From SAR86 cluster bacterium (GTDB taxonomy: Bacteria; Pseudomonadota; Gammaproteobacteria; Pseudomonadales; Pseudohongiellaceae): a stretch of DNA of 51,661 nt. The notes below the pieces were generated by a model. The model was not told the DNA's origin. It saw nothing but the letters and a program-made list of their open reading frames with translations, and did no database searches. Within the stretch, counting starts at the first letter, position 1. Each line of letters starts with the position of its first letter. The translations under genes and the position numbers were made by a program. Below, in pieces: positions 24,131 through 33,679 of the stretch. The stretch lies in the NCBI GenBank assembly GCA_002402175.1, contig NVVJ01000012.1, positions 1 through 51,661 of the forward strand, given 5' to 3'.

Positions 24131-24715
24131 TTAATTTGTGTGAAGCAAGCGCATGGCTTCTTCCCACTCGCCGACTACTGCTTTTGGCATTACCCGAATA
24201 GCATCTTCGATGTCAGACACTATCACGTCGGCTTCGGAGCGAGAGGGGTCACTTAACACATAATTGGCTACCATGGATTTATGTCCGGGGTGTCCAACAC
24301 CTATTCTTAATCGGTAGAAATCTCTATTGCCACCCAGAGCGTTGATAATGTCACGCATGCCATTGTGGCCGCCATGTCCCCCGCCTTGTTTGAAACGGGT
24401 AACGCCTACCTCGAAATCAATTTCGTCGTAGGCTACCAACATATTCTCAGGAGCAATTTTATAAAACTTGCATACCGCCGCAACGGCTTTACCGCTGTGA
24501 TTCATAAACGTTGTAGGAAACAGGAGTCTAATGTCCTGGCCTGCAATGTTTATTGAGGTAAATTCGCCAAAGAATTTGCTCTCACCTCGAAGAGTGCCGT
24601 TATAAGCGGCGCAGAGATGATGCAGAAATATTATTCCGGCATTGTGGCGATTGGAATTATATTGTGGGCCTGGATTTCCCAGACCCACAATTAACTTCAG
24701 AGGAGTGTCTGACAT
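24131..24715 (-). CDS. pth: Peptidyl-tRNA hydrolase
   Basis: Cytosolic enzyme of 194 residues that cuts peptides from stalled peptidyl-tRNA to recycle tRNA. It shows the conserved GLGNPGPQYNSNRHNAG with Asn14 and catalytic His24 (E. coli Asn10 and His20), AYDEID with the Asp that orients the His, and GGHGGHNGMRDI for tRNA binding. It lies 29 bases downstream of rplY and 30 upstream of ychF, a widely conserved trio, so co-transcription is very likely. No oddities. Confidence 0.98.
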   Translation of the reverse strand: MSDTPLKLIVGLGNPGPQYNSNRHNAGIIFLHHLCAAYNGTLRGESKFFGEFTSINIAGQDIRLLFPTTFMNHSGKAVAAVCKFYKIAPENMLVAYDEIDFEVGVTRFKQGGGHGGHNGMRDIINALGGNRDFYRLRIGVGHPGHKSMVANYVLSDPSRSEADVIVSDIEDAIRVMPKAVVGEWEEAMRLLHTN

Positions 24716-24744
24716 AGTCAGCTTCCTGAGCTAGACAGAGTTGG

Positions 24745-25440
24745 CTATTCGCCATCTCCAGAGCTGTCATCGGAACTTGCAGAGTCATCGGCTGAGGCAG
24801 CAGAATCAGCAGCAGCTTCCAGCGAGCCTGGAAGAGCTTCATCTTCCACGATAGCCTTAGGTGCAGCAACAGTAGCTACTGATAAATCACTACTATCACC
24901 ATGAGACAAGGCAACACTGGTCACGCCTGTTGGCAAAGTAATGTCAGATAAATGTACTGAATCACCAAGCTCAATTTCAAGCATATCCACTTCGAGAAAC
25001 TCTGGCAGATCTTTAGGCAGACACGATACTTCAATTTCATTCAGCGCCTTGAGTATATTACCGCCGCCAAGCTTCACGCCCACACATGCTTCTTCATTAA
25101 GGAAGTGAATTGGTACTTTAACGACAATGGCTTGCTTGTCGCTTACTCGCAAAAAATCAGCATGCATTATGATTGGCCTTGCCGGGTGACGTTGCAGGGC
25201 CTTAATAACCGCTTTTTCTTTTTTGCTGCCGATATTCAGCGTAATAATATGCGCAAAGAACGCTTCATTTTCAATCGCCTTAGCGATATCTTTGTGTGCA
25301 ATAGTGAGTGACACAGGCTCTTTATCACCGCCGTATAATACGGCAGGTATGTTATCGTTTAAACGGCGTAGGCGGCGGCTCGCACCTTTCCCTAAATCCG
25401 TTCGAACTGTACAGTTCAGTGCAAATTCTTCAGTGGACAT
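24745..25440 (-). CDS. rplY: 50S ribosomal protein L25, long (Ctc) form
   Basis: 5S rRNA-binding protein of 231 residues. The N-terminal L25 beta-barrel (FALNCTVRTDLGKGASRRLRR, then ALQRHPARPIIMHADFLRV) is followed by the Ctc/TL5 C-terminal domain and a low-complexity acidic Ala/Ser/Asp tail over the last 25 or so residues. E. coli has only the short form; Pseudomonas and many others have this long form. A strong AGGAGA ribosome-binding site lies 6 bases before the ATG. It is separated from prs by a terminator, so it probably has its own promoter at about 25445-25500. Confidence 0.97.
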   Translation of the reverse strand: MSTEEFALNCTVRTDLGKGASRRLRRLNDNIPAVLYGGDKEPVSLTIAHKDIAKAIENEAFFAHIITLNIGSKKEKAVIKALQRHPARPIIMHADFLRVSDKQAIVVKVPIHFLNEEACVGVKLGGGNILKALNEIEVSCLPKDLPEFLEVDMLEIELGDSVHLSDITLPTGVTSVALSHGDSSDLSVATVAAPKAIVEDEALPGSLEAAADSAASADDSASSDDSSGDGE

Positions 25441-25503
25441 AAGTCTCTCCTAAAAAATACCGTGACTGGCTTGCGACCGACACAATCACAGGGTTAATAA
25501 AAG

Positions 25504-25527
25504 AGGACAAAGAATTTTTTGCCCTCA
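25504..25527 (-). terminator. Intrinsic terminator of prs
   Basis: On the minus strand GAGGGCAAA and TTTGTCCTC form a 9-bp stem (one G-U) around AAATTC, followed by TTTTATT. It lies 17 bases past the prs stop, exactly where a factor-independent terminator would be. Confidence 0.8.
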
Positions 25528-25544
25528 GGGTTATCCGCGAGATG

Positions 25545-26495
25545 TTAAGTGTTATCAAACATCGCGCTAATGGATTCTTCATTACTCACACGACGAATCG
25601 ATTCGGCAAGAAGTTTTGCCATCGATAGTTGTCGAATGCGTTTACAATTTTTTGCTTCATCACTCAATGGAATCGTATCGGTAACGACTAAGGAATCCAG
25701 GTTTGAGTTTTCTATGTTTTCTATTGCCGGGCCAGATAGTACCGGGTGCGTACAATAGGCCATTACCTTAATTGCGCCGTGTTCTTTGAGTGCATCGGCC
25801 GCCTTGCAAAGCGTGCCTGCGGTGTCCACCATGTCATCAACAATCAGGCAGCTGCGACCTTTTACATCACCAATAATATGCATAACCTGGGCGACATTGG
25901 CTGCTGGGCGCCGTTTGTCGATAATAGCCAGGTCGACATTGAGTTGCTTGGCAACAGCTCTTGCTCGAACAACACCGCCGATATCAGGTGAAACTACTAT
26001 CAGGTTGTCGTAGCGCTGGTGTTCAATATCATCTGTAAGCACGGGTGAGCCGTAAACATTGTCCACCGGAATGCTAAAGAAGCCCTGTATCTGCTCGGCG
26101 TGTAAATCTACAGTTAATACTCGATTTACACCCACAGCACTAATCATGTCGGCAACTACTTTGGCGCTAATAGCAACACGGGCGGAACGTACTCGCCGGT
26201 CTTGTCGTGCATAGCCAAAATAAGGAATCACAGCAGTGATTCGATTGGCTGAAGCGCGATGCAAGGCGTCAGCCATCAACAGCAATTCCATAATGCTATC
26301 GTTAGTTGGCGCGCAGGTTGGCTGAATAATAAAGACGTCTTTACCGCGAACATTTTCATTTAGCTCAACAGATATTTCGCCGTCACTAAATTTACTAATG
26401 CTTGCATAACCCAAAGGCAGGCCAATGTGTTTGGCAATATTCTCTGCCAATTCCTGATTGGCATTGCCGGCGAAGACCATTAGATTATTTGCCAC
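25545..26495 (-). CDS. prs: Ribose-phosphate pyrophosphokinase (PRPP synthetase)
   Basis: The protein has 316 residues and makes PRPP from ribose 5-phosphate and ATP for nucleotide, His, Trp and NAD synthesis. Conserved parts: [29 protein letters not shown], the divalent-metal site [11 protein letters not shown], the catalytic flexible loop with DKRRP, and the PRPP-binding loop [13 protein letters not shown]. The start is GTG at 26495, with AGGAA 7 bases upstream; a later ATG (codon 6) would still leave the family's conserved MVFAGN, so the exact start is not certain. It lies just downstream of tRNA-Gln on the same strand, as in Pseudomonas. Confidence 0.97.
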   Translation of the reverse strand: MANNLMVFAGNANQELAENIAKHIGLPLGYASISKFSDGEISVELNENVRGKDVFIIQPTCAPTNDSIMELLLMADALHRASANRITAVIPYFGYARQDRRVRSARVAISAKVVADMISAVGVNRVLTVDLHAEQIQGFFSIPVDNVYGSPVLTDDIEHQRYDNLIVVSPDIGGVVRARAVAKQLNVDLAIIDKRRPAANVAQVMHIIGDVKGRSCLIVDDMVDTAGTLCKAADALKEHGAIKVMAYCTHPVLSGPAIENIENSNLDSLVVTDTIPLSDEAKNCKRIRQLSMAKLLAESIRRVSNEESISAMFDNT

Positions 26496-26553
26496 GATTG
26501 CGTTCCTGTATATAAGGGTATTGTTAGGAGTTTATATTCTAATCTTTAAAAAA

Positions 26554-26628
26554 TGGCTGGGGTGGCTGGATTCGAACCAACGCATGCATGGATCAAAACC
26601 ATGTGCCTTACCGCTTGGCTACACCCCA
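26554..26628 (-). tRNA. tRNA-Gln (TTG anticodon)
   Basis: A 75-base minus-strand cloverleaf starting TGGGGTG and ending CCA, with D arm GCCAAGCGGTAAGGC, anticodon loop TTTTGAT (anticodon TTG) and T arm GGTTCGAATCC. It closely matches the bacterial tRNA-Gln pattern, including its unusual U1-A72 start. It sits between ispE and prs, a position shared with Pseudomonas. Confidence 0.95.
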
Positions 26629-26711
26629 ATAAATCGTTTTTCGTGCAAATATGGCTTCTATCTATATATAGCCAAAAATAGCTAAATTATTCTTTTCTTT
26701 ACGAGAACACA

Positions 26712-27581
26712 CTAATCGTAAACTATCGAATCTATACCCTTTGCCACAAACCCTGGCAAGCTATCCGGTAACGCCTTTAACACGGTTCTGGCCGCTGCTT
26801 CGTCTTCAAAACGAGCGAAAATACTGGAACCGGTTCCTGTCATTCTGGTTTCAGCAAATTGAGATAGACATTTGATTGCCTGATCTACTTGCGGATACAG
26901 TTTTCGAGTGACTGATTCGCAGTCATTTCGGGCGCTGCCTGCCAGAAAGTCGGCCATTTTGATGGCTTGAGTGTTCCGTGTCAATTGTTCATGACAAAAA
27001 ACTTCTCTGGTTGACACCGAACACTGAGGACAGGCCACCAGATACCAGAAATCGCCCAGTTCTACAGGGTTTAGCTGCTCTCCAATACCCTCGGCCCAGG
27101 CTGATCTCCCGCGAATAAATACCGGCACATCGGCTCCGAGCTTAATGCCAATGGCACAAAGCTGGTTTTCGTCCAGTTGCAGCCCCCAAAGCTGGTTTAA
27201 GGCTATTAAGGTTATGGCGGCGTCACTGCTGCCCCCTCCAAGGCCTGCACCCATGGGAATTTGCTTTTTCAGGGTAATTTTAGCACCCAGTAATGGATTA
27301 TCCGATATCTCCAGCAATTTCCGAGCAGCTACCAGAATTAGATTGTTATCCAGTGGAAAAGCCTCGGACTCTGCGCTGGCGTTTACATTAGCCATTTCAG
27401 TTGTGGAGACATGTAATGATAATACGCCCGCATCGGCGCTCTCAAACGTCAGCTTGTCGCCATAATCAAGTAATTGAAACAGGGTTTGCAGTTCGTGGTA
27501 TCCATCAGCTCTGCGGCCGGTGATATGCAGAAACAAGTTAAGTTTGGCCGGGGCCAGTAGTGTTATTGACTCTGGTGCCAT
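26712..27581 (-). CDS. ispE: 4-diphosphocytidyl-2-C-methyl-D-erythritol kinase
   Basis: GHMP-family kinase of 289 residues in the MEP isoprenoid pathway; it phosphorylates the 2-hydroxyl of CDP-methylerythritol. It shows APAKLNLFLHITGRRADGYH at the N-terminus (substrate-binding Lys), the ATP-binding IPMGAGLGGGSSDAA, GADVPVF with the catalytic Asp, and a late MTGTGSSIFARF motif. The start overlaps the lolB stop by one base (TAATG), giving translational coupling in a TPR-lolB-ispE operon. Confidence 0.98.
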   Translation of the reverse strand: MAPESITLLAPAKLNLFLHITGRRADGYHELQTLFQLLDYGDKLTFESADAGVLSLHVSTTEMANVNASAESEAFPLDNNLILVAARKLLEISDNPLLGAKITLKKQIPMGAGLGGGSSDAAITLIALNQLWGLQLDENQLCAIGIKLGADVPVFIRGRSAWAEGIGEQLNPVELGDFWYLVACPQCSVSTREVFCHEQLTRNTQAIKMADFLAGSARNDCESVTRKLYPQVDQAIKCLSQFAETRMTGTGSSIFARFEDEAAARTVLKALPDSLPGFVAKGIDSIVYD

Positions 27582-28213
27582 TAGTTGGCCGTACTATTCA
27601 CAGTCCAGTTCAGGCCAATAAAGCGCAGACGTATATCATTGGCCGAACGGGTAAGCTCGACCCGCCGTGGCAGAGTAAGCGCGCCATATTGCCTTGGATC
27701 GCTTAAGGCGATACTCCAGCCTGCCTGTTCGATAGCAATGAGCTGGTTCAAGTCGTTGAAGCTAAGGTCGGCCTGTGAATCAGGTGCAGGCAGTCCTTTA
27801 ATCCAATAATTTAAATAGGACACCGGTAGCTCATAGCCCAGCTGTTGCAGAATTAGTTCTTCAGCGCTATTGGCTCTTACTATGTTGCCGTCCTGCTCCA
27901 GAGTCACATAACCTGGTCGGCCAACAATTAATGTGTTGCCAGCATTGAAGGTGCCCCATAGACGAATATGGTATTCGACATTTTGTTGCATCCACTGAAT
28001 GCGTGGAGTGTGGGATTCATTGTCGTAGCGCACATTGACTCGGCCACGTAACTGCCAGGAATCCAGAGCCTGCAGTTGGTTTCGCTGCACGACCCAATTG
28101 CTATTTATGTTGGAAGAGGGGGCTATATTGCAGGCAGAAAGCACTACTGAAAAGCCCAATAAAAAACAGTAGCGGCGAAACGACCTAAGCAGATGAGTTG
28201 ACGACCCGCTCAT
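27581..28213 (-). CDS. lolB: Outer-membrane lipoprotein insertion protein LolB
   Basis: The protein has 210 residues. It has a lipoprotein signal peptide with basic N-terminus (RSFRRYCFLLGF) and lipobox LSAC (Cys28 or so), so it is anchored in the outer membrane, where it receives lipoproteins from LolA and inserts them. The mature part starts with the SWQLRGRVNVR strand typical of LolB and has the protruding-loop region RLWGTFNAGN. Its ATG overlaps the TPR gene stop (ATGA) and its stop overlaps ispE, so three genes are coupled. The pairing with ispE is conserved across gammaproteobacteria. Confidence 0.95.
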   Translation of the reverse strand: MSGSSTHLLRSFRRYCFLLGFSVVLSACNIAPSSNINSNWVVQRNQLQALDSWQLRGRVNVRYDNESHTPRIQWMQQNVEYHIRLWGTFNAGNTLIVGRPGYVTLEQDGNIVRANSAEELILQQLGYELPVSYLNYWIKGLPAPDSQADLSFNDLNQLIAIEQAGWSIALSDPRQYGALTLPRRVELTRSANDIRLRFIGLNWTVNSTAN

Positions 28214-29973
28214 CTTGCAGCTTGTAGCCTGTCCATAGCTTCTTTTATAAGCTCGCTACCTGGCTCGGTATTAAGCGCATTGAGCCAAACCTGCCTGGCT
28301 TCGTCTTCGCGCCCCATTGCCCACAATACTTCGCCAAGGTGAGAGGCGACTTCATCATCAGGAAATGCAGAATAGGCTTTGCGCAGGTTCTCAAGCGCAT
28401 CTTCAAAATGGCCAAGTTTGTATTGGGCCCAGGCCAGGCTATCGATGATTGCCGGGTCCTCAGGTGATATGGCAATGGCTCGTTCTACCAATTCAAGAGC
28501 TTCATCAAAGCGTGTGGTTTGATCGGCGAGCATATAGCCAAGATGGTTTAGTGCGCGGGCGTCTTCAGGCTGCATAAGTATTATCTGCTGCAAGTCTGTT
28601 TCGGAGCCTTGCCTGTCACTCACTGAGTCGTAGTACATAACCCGGGCGAACAGTAAATCGGCTTCATTAGGGAATCTGTTCAGGCTGGTATTTAATAGCT
28701 CAATCGCTCGCTGTGGGTGTTCGGCTTGAATAAGCAAACCGGATTCAATCGTTGTAAAGAGCACTTCCAGTCTGGGCTGTCCGCGGGACAATCCCTGTAG
28801 CCAGGCATGAGCTTCTTCAAACTGGCCAAGCTGAATGGACTGCCTGGTTGCCTGTTGCTGTGCTGACAGAAAATTATTGGTGCCTATGGAAACCTGGCGA
28901 TAATGTTCAATCGCTTTTTCCAGGTTGCCCTGTAACTCATACACATGGCCAAGGTTGTAGCGGCTATCATCTGCTCGCTGATCTACGCTTATCAGCCGTT
29001 CAAATGCGGTGATTGCGCCGTCATAGTTCTCGAGTTGTACATCCAGCAGAGCGACAGAAAATAATGTGTCCCAATCCTGCGGGTCCTGTTCTACTAATAT
29101 TCGAAATTGTGTTTGTGCCGCGGCAAAGTCCTCATTCTGCACAAGCAGGCGCGCATAACCGAAGCGCAGGGTTTTATCATTCTCAAATTTCCGCACACCA
29201 CTTTTAAGCGCGCGAAGAGCCTGATCATTGTTTTCTATACTTTGATATATCTGTGCCTCCAGCAGCACCATATTAGGCTCGAGAGTAAAATCTTCCTGTA
29301 CTCCTTCAAGCTCTAACAAAGCTTCTTCGAACTGACGGTTTTGTGCCAATAGTTGCACCAAAGCGACGCGAATTGATTGCTGCTCAGAGAATTCCTTACT
29401 CAGTTGTTGCAGGTTGCCAATCAGGCTCGCTCTGTCTTCGGGGTTCATTCGGCCGGTTCGGCCTGATAACGAGGCAAAATCTATATTGCCTCCTAGGTCT
29501 ATTACCCGAGCCATATGGGATATAGCCTGTTTAAATGCCCCACTTTCGAGAAATTGCATACTCAGCATCAAATGGGGCTGTGGATCGGTTGGTGAAATTT
29601 CTGCCCACAGCAGGCCCAGTTGTAATAGTGCATTTACATCATTGTTAATCGAAGCGAACTGCACGGCTCGCCGTATGATAGTAAGGTCGCGAGTTTCAAT
29701 TGCCAGATCGAAGTAATTTTCACCAGCTCCTTCAAGCTGGCCGCGCTGTGCACCTAATTCACTAATTATTGCCTTATACAGCTGATCTTCAGTGAAACTT
29801 CCGTATTCAATTTCCTGCTCTGCTACTTCTTCGACTGGGCTGGGTTGCGCGCCTGTAGTTTCGGGAGCCGAAGTGGTGTCATTGGGAAGCGTCTGCGGCG
29901 CAACACAGGCAACTAGGCCAATACACAGCAGTGAAGTGATAAAGGCTTTGATTTGGTTATTGTTTTCGGACAT
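28210..29973 (-). CDS. TPR-repeat lipoprotein (PA4667-like)
   Basis: The protein has 587 residues: a lipoprotein signal with LVAC lipobox (Cys near residue 23), a short Pro/Thr/Glu linker, then tetratricopeptide repeats covering most of the length (for example FEEALLELEGV, YDGAITAFERLISVDQRADDSRYNLGHVYELQGN and, at the C-terminus, ALNHLGYMLAD, AIIDSLAWAQYKLG). It belongs to the group found directly before lolB in Pseudomonas (PA4667 position). The role is unproven; likely a periplasmic-facing protein-interaction scaffold. First gene of the leftward operon, divergent from hemA. Confidence 0.9.
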   Translation of the reverse strand: MSENNNQIKAFITSLLCIGLVACVAPQTLPNDTTSAPETTGAQPSPVEEVAEQEIEYGSFTEDQLYKAIISELGAQRGQLEGAGENYFDLAIETRDLTIIRRAVQFASINNDVNALLQLGLLWAEISPTDPQPHLMLSMQFLESGAFKQAISHMARVIDLGGNIDFASLSGRTGRMNPEDRASLIGNLQQLSKEFSEQQSIRVALVQLLAQNRQFEEALLELEGVQEDFTLEPNMVLLEAQIYQSIENNDQALRALKSGVRKFENDKTLRFGYARLLVQNEDFAAAQTQFRILVEQDPQDWDTLFSVALLDVQLENYDGAITAFERLISVDQRADDSRYNLGHVYELQGNLEKAIEHYRQVSIGTNNFLSAQQQATRQSIQLGQFEEAHAWLQGLSRGQPRLEVLFTTIESGLLIQAEHPQRAIELLNTSLNRFPNEADLLFARVMYYDSVSDRQGSETDLQQIILMQPEDARALNHLGYMLADQTTRFDEALELVERAIAISPEDPAIIDSLAWAQYKLGHFEDALENLRKAYSAFPDDEVASHLGEVLWAMGREDEARQVWLNALNTEPGSELIKEAMDRLQAAR

Positions 29974-30294
29974 ATAAAACGCAGTGAATCAGTGATGATT
30001 TAAGTGTTTAGGCCGGCATTGTAACAGTTTGTTCATGCCTGATCAGGGTGATTTATCTCCTGTTTATATCCGGAGTTATTGAGAATGTTGACGAAGAGGC
30101 GAATTTCTCAGACTGGCCGCCGGCTAAAAAATTTGAAATTGAAAGGCTTATTGTATGTAGCCTGAGGTGGAATCTCTTTAAAATCAGACTCTAATGGGAA
30201 CTGGGGTGGAATTTTAGTAATATAGCGAGCCTTTCGATTTGACTATCAATATGACCTGTTTTTCGGCTAATGGGTTGGTTACTACGGTTATTCC
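29974..30294. promoter_or_regulatory. Divergent intergenic region between TPR-lolB-ispE operon and hemA
   Basis: About 320 bases without a gene. It must carry the outward promoters for both operons. A TTGACT at 30239-30244 resembles a -35 box, but no well-spaced -10 follows it (best GCTAAT at 30266), so I do not assign a promoter. No riboswitch or long hairpin is evident. Confidence 0.5.
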
Positions 30295-31632
30295 ATGGCA
30301 TTGGTACTTGTAGGTATAAACCACAATACAGCGAATATCGACTTGCGCGAGAAGGTGGCATTTCCACCAGAAATCGTGGAGGCTGCGTTGCTTGAAGTTC
30401 ATGCCCTGAACAATATCGATGAAGTAGTTATTGTCTCTACCTGCAATCGCACCGAAATTTATGTCAATTTTGGCTTGAGTGACAATAACGAAGAAATACA
30501 GACTGGTTCAGACATTGATAAATCAAGCACTGGCGCGCAACAGTTAGTGCTGAGCTGGCTGGCAAAATTTCATCAGGTTGACCAGCAGGAGCTGAAAGAT
30601 TGCAGCTATTCTTTCTCTGATGAAGCGGTGATTCGCCACCTCATGAAAGTTTCATGTGGGCTGGATTCCATGGTGCTTGGCGAGCCGCAAATTCTTGGCC
30701 AGATTAAGTCCGCTTATGCAGTGTCGAAAGACCAAAACGTTGTAGGTCAATCATTAGGCAAGGCGTTTCAGGTAGCCTTTTCTATTGCCAAAGCCGTAAG
30801 AACTGATACAGCCATTGGTGAAAATCCGGTTTCAGTGGCCTATGCCGCTGTCACTTTGGCTGAGCGTATTTTCTCCGACTTGCCTAGTCTTAATGTTTTG
30901 TTGATTGGAGCTGGCCGAACTATTGAACTGGTGGTTAAGCACCTTGTAGATAAAGGTGTGAGTAATATTGTTGTGGCAAACCGCACTCTGGATAATGCAT
31001 TGGAGATTGCTAATCGGTTCGATGCACATGGTGTTTTGTTATCGGAAATTCCCGAACAACTAGTAGTGGCAGATATCGTTGTGTCGTCAACTAATAGCCA
31101 GTTGCCGCTGTTAGGTAAAGGCGCGGTTGAGCGAGCACTGAAACAGCGTAAGCACAAACCGATGTTGTTGGTCGATCTGGCAGTGCCAAGAGATATAGAG
31201 TCAGAAGTCGCCGATATAGCTGATGCTTATTTATATAGTGTAGATGACATCAGTGATGTTATCGAAGACAGTGTAAAGAGCAGGGCGGACGCGGCAGCAG
31301 AAGCTGAATCGATCATAGAAAAAGGCATCGAAGAGTTTCGAAAACAAATTCGTTCTTTAAATGCGGTAAGCACATTGCGCGCATTTCGTGATAAAGCTGA
31401 CGCCATAAGAGAAGCCGAGCTATCGCGTGCTGTAAAGGCATTAGAAAAAGGAGAGTCAGCCGAGGTCGTGCTTACATCACTTGCTCGCTCGATCACTAAT
31501 AAATTAATACACTCTCCCAGTGTGCAAATGAAGAAAGCCAGTGCTGAAGGCCGAGATGAACTACTGAAGTTGACCCAGGAATTATATGAGCTCGATTCTG
31601 ATAATGCTCCTGACACTAACGAAAACCCTTGA
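30295..31632 (+). CDS. hemA: Glutamyl-tRNA reductase
   Basis: The protein has 445 residues and does the first committed step of C5 tetrapyrrole synthesis: NADPH reduction of Glu-tRNA to glutamate-1-semialdehyde. The nucleophile is Cys50 in VSTCNRTE; LMKVSCGLDSMVLGEPQILGQIK forms the active site, LLIGAGRTIELV the NADPH-binding Rossmann segment, and VDLAVPRDIE follows it. A C-terminal helical dimerisation domain ends in LTQELYELD. Feedback control in relatives acts through protein stability and haem binding. prfA starts 22 bases later. Confidence 0.98.
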   Translation: MALVLVGINHNTANIDLREKVAFPPEIVEAALLEVHALNNIDEVVIVSTCNRTEIYVNFGLSDNNEEIQTGSDIDKSSTGAQQLVLSWLAKFHQVDQQELKDCSYSFSDEAVIRHLMKVSCGLDSMVLGEPQILGQIKSAYAVSKDQNVVGQSLGKAFQVAFSIAKAVRTDTAIGENPVSVAYAAVTLAERIFSDLPSLNVLLIGAGRTIELVVKHLVDKGVSNIVVANRTLDNALEIANRFDAHGVLLSEIPEQLVVADIVVSSTNSQLPLLGKGAVERALKQRKHKPMLLVDLAVPRDIESEVADIADAYLYSVDDISDVIEDSVKSRADAAAEAESIIEKGIEEFRKQIRSLNAVSTLRAFRDKADAIREAELSRAVKALEKGESAEVVLTSLARSITNKLIHSPSVQMKKASAEGRDELLKLTQELYELDSDNAPDTNENP

Positions 31633-31654
31633 ATACAGTCCTAAGAAGTAAACA

Positions 31655-32743
31655 ATGAAAGATTCAATACGCTTGAAGTTGGAAAATTTGAAAGATCGGT
31701 TCGATGAGCTTGAGGCGTTGTTAAGTGATGCCGAGATTATCAAAGATCAGAATCGTTTCCGTGAGCTATCCAAGGAATATGCTGAACTTGAAGAAGTGGT
31801 AAAAACGTTTGATAGCTTTATGAGCATCAGCGACGATCTTCAGCAAGCAAAGGAAATGCAAAAAGATTCAGATCCTGATATTCGCGAAATGGCCGAAGAA
31901 GAAGTCAGTAGCAATTCACAGGAGCTGGAAAAACTCGAACTGGCTTTACAAACTTTACTATTGCCTCAAGATACCAAAGACAGCTGCAATGTGTTTTTGG
32001 AAATTCGTGCTGGAACCGGCGGTGACGAGGCGGCGATTTTTTCCGGAGATTTATTACGCATGTACTCCCGTTTTGCGGAATCGCAAAAATGGAAACTGGA
32101 AACCATTACTGAGCGCCAAGGCGAACATGGCGGTTATAAAGAAGTGATTATTCGCATCGAAGGCAAGAATGTTTACGAGAAGTTAAAATTTGAGTCAGGC
32201 GCACATCGAGTGCAACGAGTTCCTGAAACAGAAACCCAGGGGAGAATTCATACCTCTGCATGTACCGTAGCGATTATGCCCGAACTCGACGAAGTAGAAG
32301 AAATAGAAATCAATAAAGGGGATTTGCGCGTCGATACCTTTCGCGCCAGTGGCGCTGGTGGACAGCATGTAAATAAAACCGATTCGGCAATCCGTCTTAC
32401 CCATCTTCCTTCGGGTATTGTGGTGGAATGCCAGGACGAGAGATCACAACACAAGAACAAAGCACGTGCCATGTCGCTTTTGCAGGCCAAACTGCTGGAT
32501 CAGGCTCAGGCAGAGCAGCACCAGGAAGAATCGGATAACCGTCGCAAGCTAGTAGGCAGCGGAGATCGATCGGAGAAAATTCGAACTTATAATTATCCTC
32601 AGGGACGAGTCACCGACCATCGAATCAAGCTCACGCTGTATAATCTGGCCGAAATTATGGCGGGAGATCTCACTTCAGTTATTCAACCCCTTATTAATGA
32701 ATATCAGGCTGACCTTCTTGCGGGTCTCGCTGCTGATAACTAA
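31655..32743 (+). CDS. prfA: Peptide chain release factor 1
   Basis: The protein has 362 residues and terminates translation at UAA and UAG. The GGQ catalytic loop, [11 protein letters not shown], has GGQ at 235-237; the codon-reading domain includes [17 protein letters not shown]. The upstream helical domain and the C-terminal part are complete. It lies between hemA and prmC; PrmC, encoded next, methylates Gln237 of this protein. The TAA-rich gap after it (three near-repeats of AAACRATARTTAA type, 32743-32780) is unusual but too short to interpret. Confidence 0.98.
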   Translation: MKDSIRLKLENLKDRFDELEALLSDAEIIKDQNRFRELSKEYAELEEVVKTFDSFMSISDDLQQAKEMQKDSDPDIREMAEEEVSSNSQELEKLELALQTLLLPQDTKDSCNVFLEIRAGTGGDEAAIFSGDLLRMYSRFAESQKWKLETITERQGEHGGYKEVIIRIEGKNVYEKLKFESGAHRVQRVPETETQGRIHTSACTVAIMPELDEVEEIEINKGDLRVDTFRASGAGGQHVNKTDSAIRLTHLPSGIVVECQDERSQHKNKARAMSLLQAKLLDQAQAEQHQEESDNRRKLVGSGDRSEKIRTYNYPQGRVTDHRIKLTLYNLAEIMAGDLTSVIQPLINEYQADLLAGLAADN

Positions 32744-32805
32744 ACAAATAGTTAAGCGATAGCTAAACGATAATTAAACAATAGCCAAACGAGCGATTTA
32801 TTAAA

Positions 32806-33666
32806 ATGCTCACCATAAAACAAGCGTTGGAAGAAGCTCGTCAAATGCCAACGACTAGTGACAGTTGGAAGCTTGACGCTGAGTTACTTCTGGCGGATGC
32901 AATACAGTCATCGCGGGAAACACTTTATACCTGGCCCGAACGGGAACTCACTGAGCAATCGCTGAGTACATTTCGTAGTCACTGCTCGAGGCGGCAGCAA
33001 GGTGAACCGATTGCTTACATACTAGGCAAGAGGGCGTTCTGGGATTTTGAGCTACAGGTGAATCATCATGTATTGATTCCTCGTCCAGAAACCGAGCTTC
33101 TGGTAGAAACGGCGATCGAAATTTTACAAGGCTTACCACCCAGAAAAAATCAGTCGCCTGAGTTAAATATTCTTGATCTAGGCACTGGTAGTGGCGCGAT
33201 TGCCTTGGCAATAGCGCGAGAAAACCAGGACTGGAAACTTACGGCTGTAGATTTTAGTGAGGAGGCCTTAGAAGTAGCGAGGCTAAATGCCAGCGCACTG
33301 AAGGTGTCGAATATTGAATTTCGTCAGGCATCGTGGTGTGATGGGCTGGAAAACTTTCGCTACGATATGATTGTGGCTAATCCGCCCTATGTGGCTTCTG
33401 ATGATGATCATTTGCAACAGGGTGATATCAGCTTTGAACCTTTGAGTGCGCTTGTTGCCAAAGAAGACGGACTTGCTGATATTCGGCAACTGGTAAGCCA
33501 AAGCAGAGAAATTCTAAAGAAAGATTCATGGCTCCTTATAGAGCATGGGTACAATCAGAAAGAACAAGTAGCTAAAATATTAGGCGACTCAGATTATTCA
33601 AATATTAACTGTAAAAAAGACCTGGCTGGCATTGATCGAATGACCGCCGCGAAACTTTCTCTTTAA
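32806..33666 (+). CDS. prmC: Peptide chain release factor N5-glutamine methyltransferase
   Basis: SAM-dependent enzyme of 286 residues that methylates the GGQ glutamine of RF1 and RF2 and so raises termination efficiency. N-terminal helical substrate-binding domain with YILGKRAFWDFELQV and LIPRPETELLVE, SAM motif LDLGTGSGAIAL at about 122-133, and catalytic NPPY at 192-195. The gene order hemA-prfA-prmC is highly conserved. The moeB-like gene follows after 13 bases. Confidence 0.97.
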   Translation: MLTIKQALEEARQMPTTSDSWKLDAELLLADAIQSSRETLYTWPERELTEQSLSTFRSHCSRRQQGEPIAYILGKRAFWDFELQVNHHVLIPRPETELLVETAIEILQGLPPRKNQSPELNILDLGTGSGAIALAIARENQDWKLTAVDFSEEALEVARLNASALKVSNIEFRQASWCDGLENFRYDMIVANPPYVASDDDHLQQGDISFEPLSALVAKEDGLADIRQLVSQSREILKKDSWLLIEHGYNQKEQVAKILGDSDYSNINCKKDLAGIDRMTAAKLSL

Positions 33667-33679
33667 TTGAAATGAATTT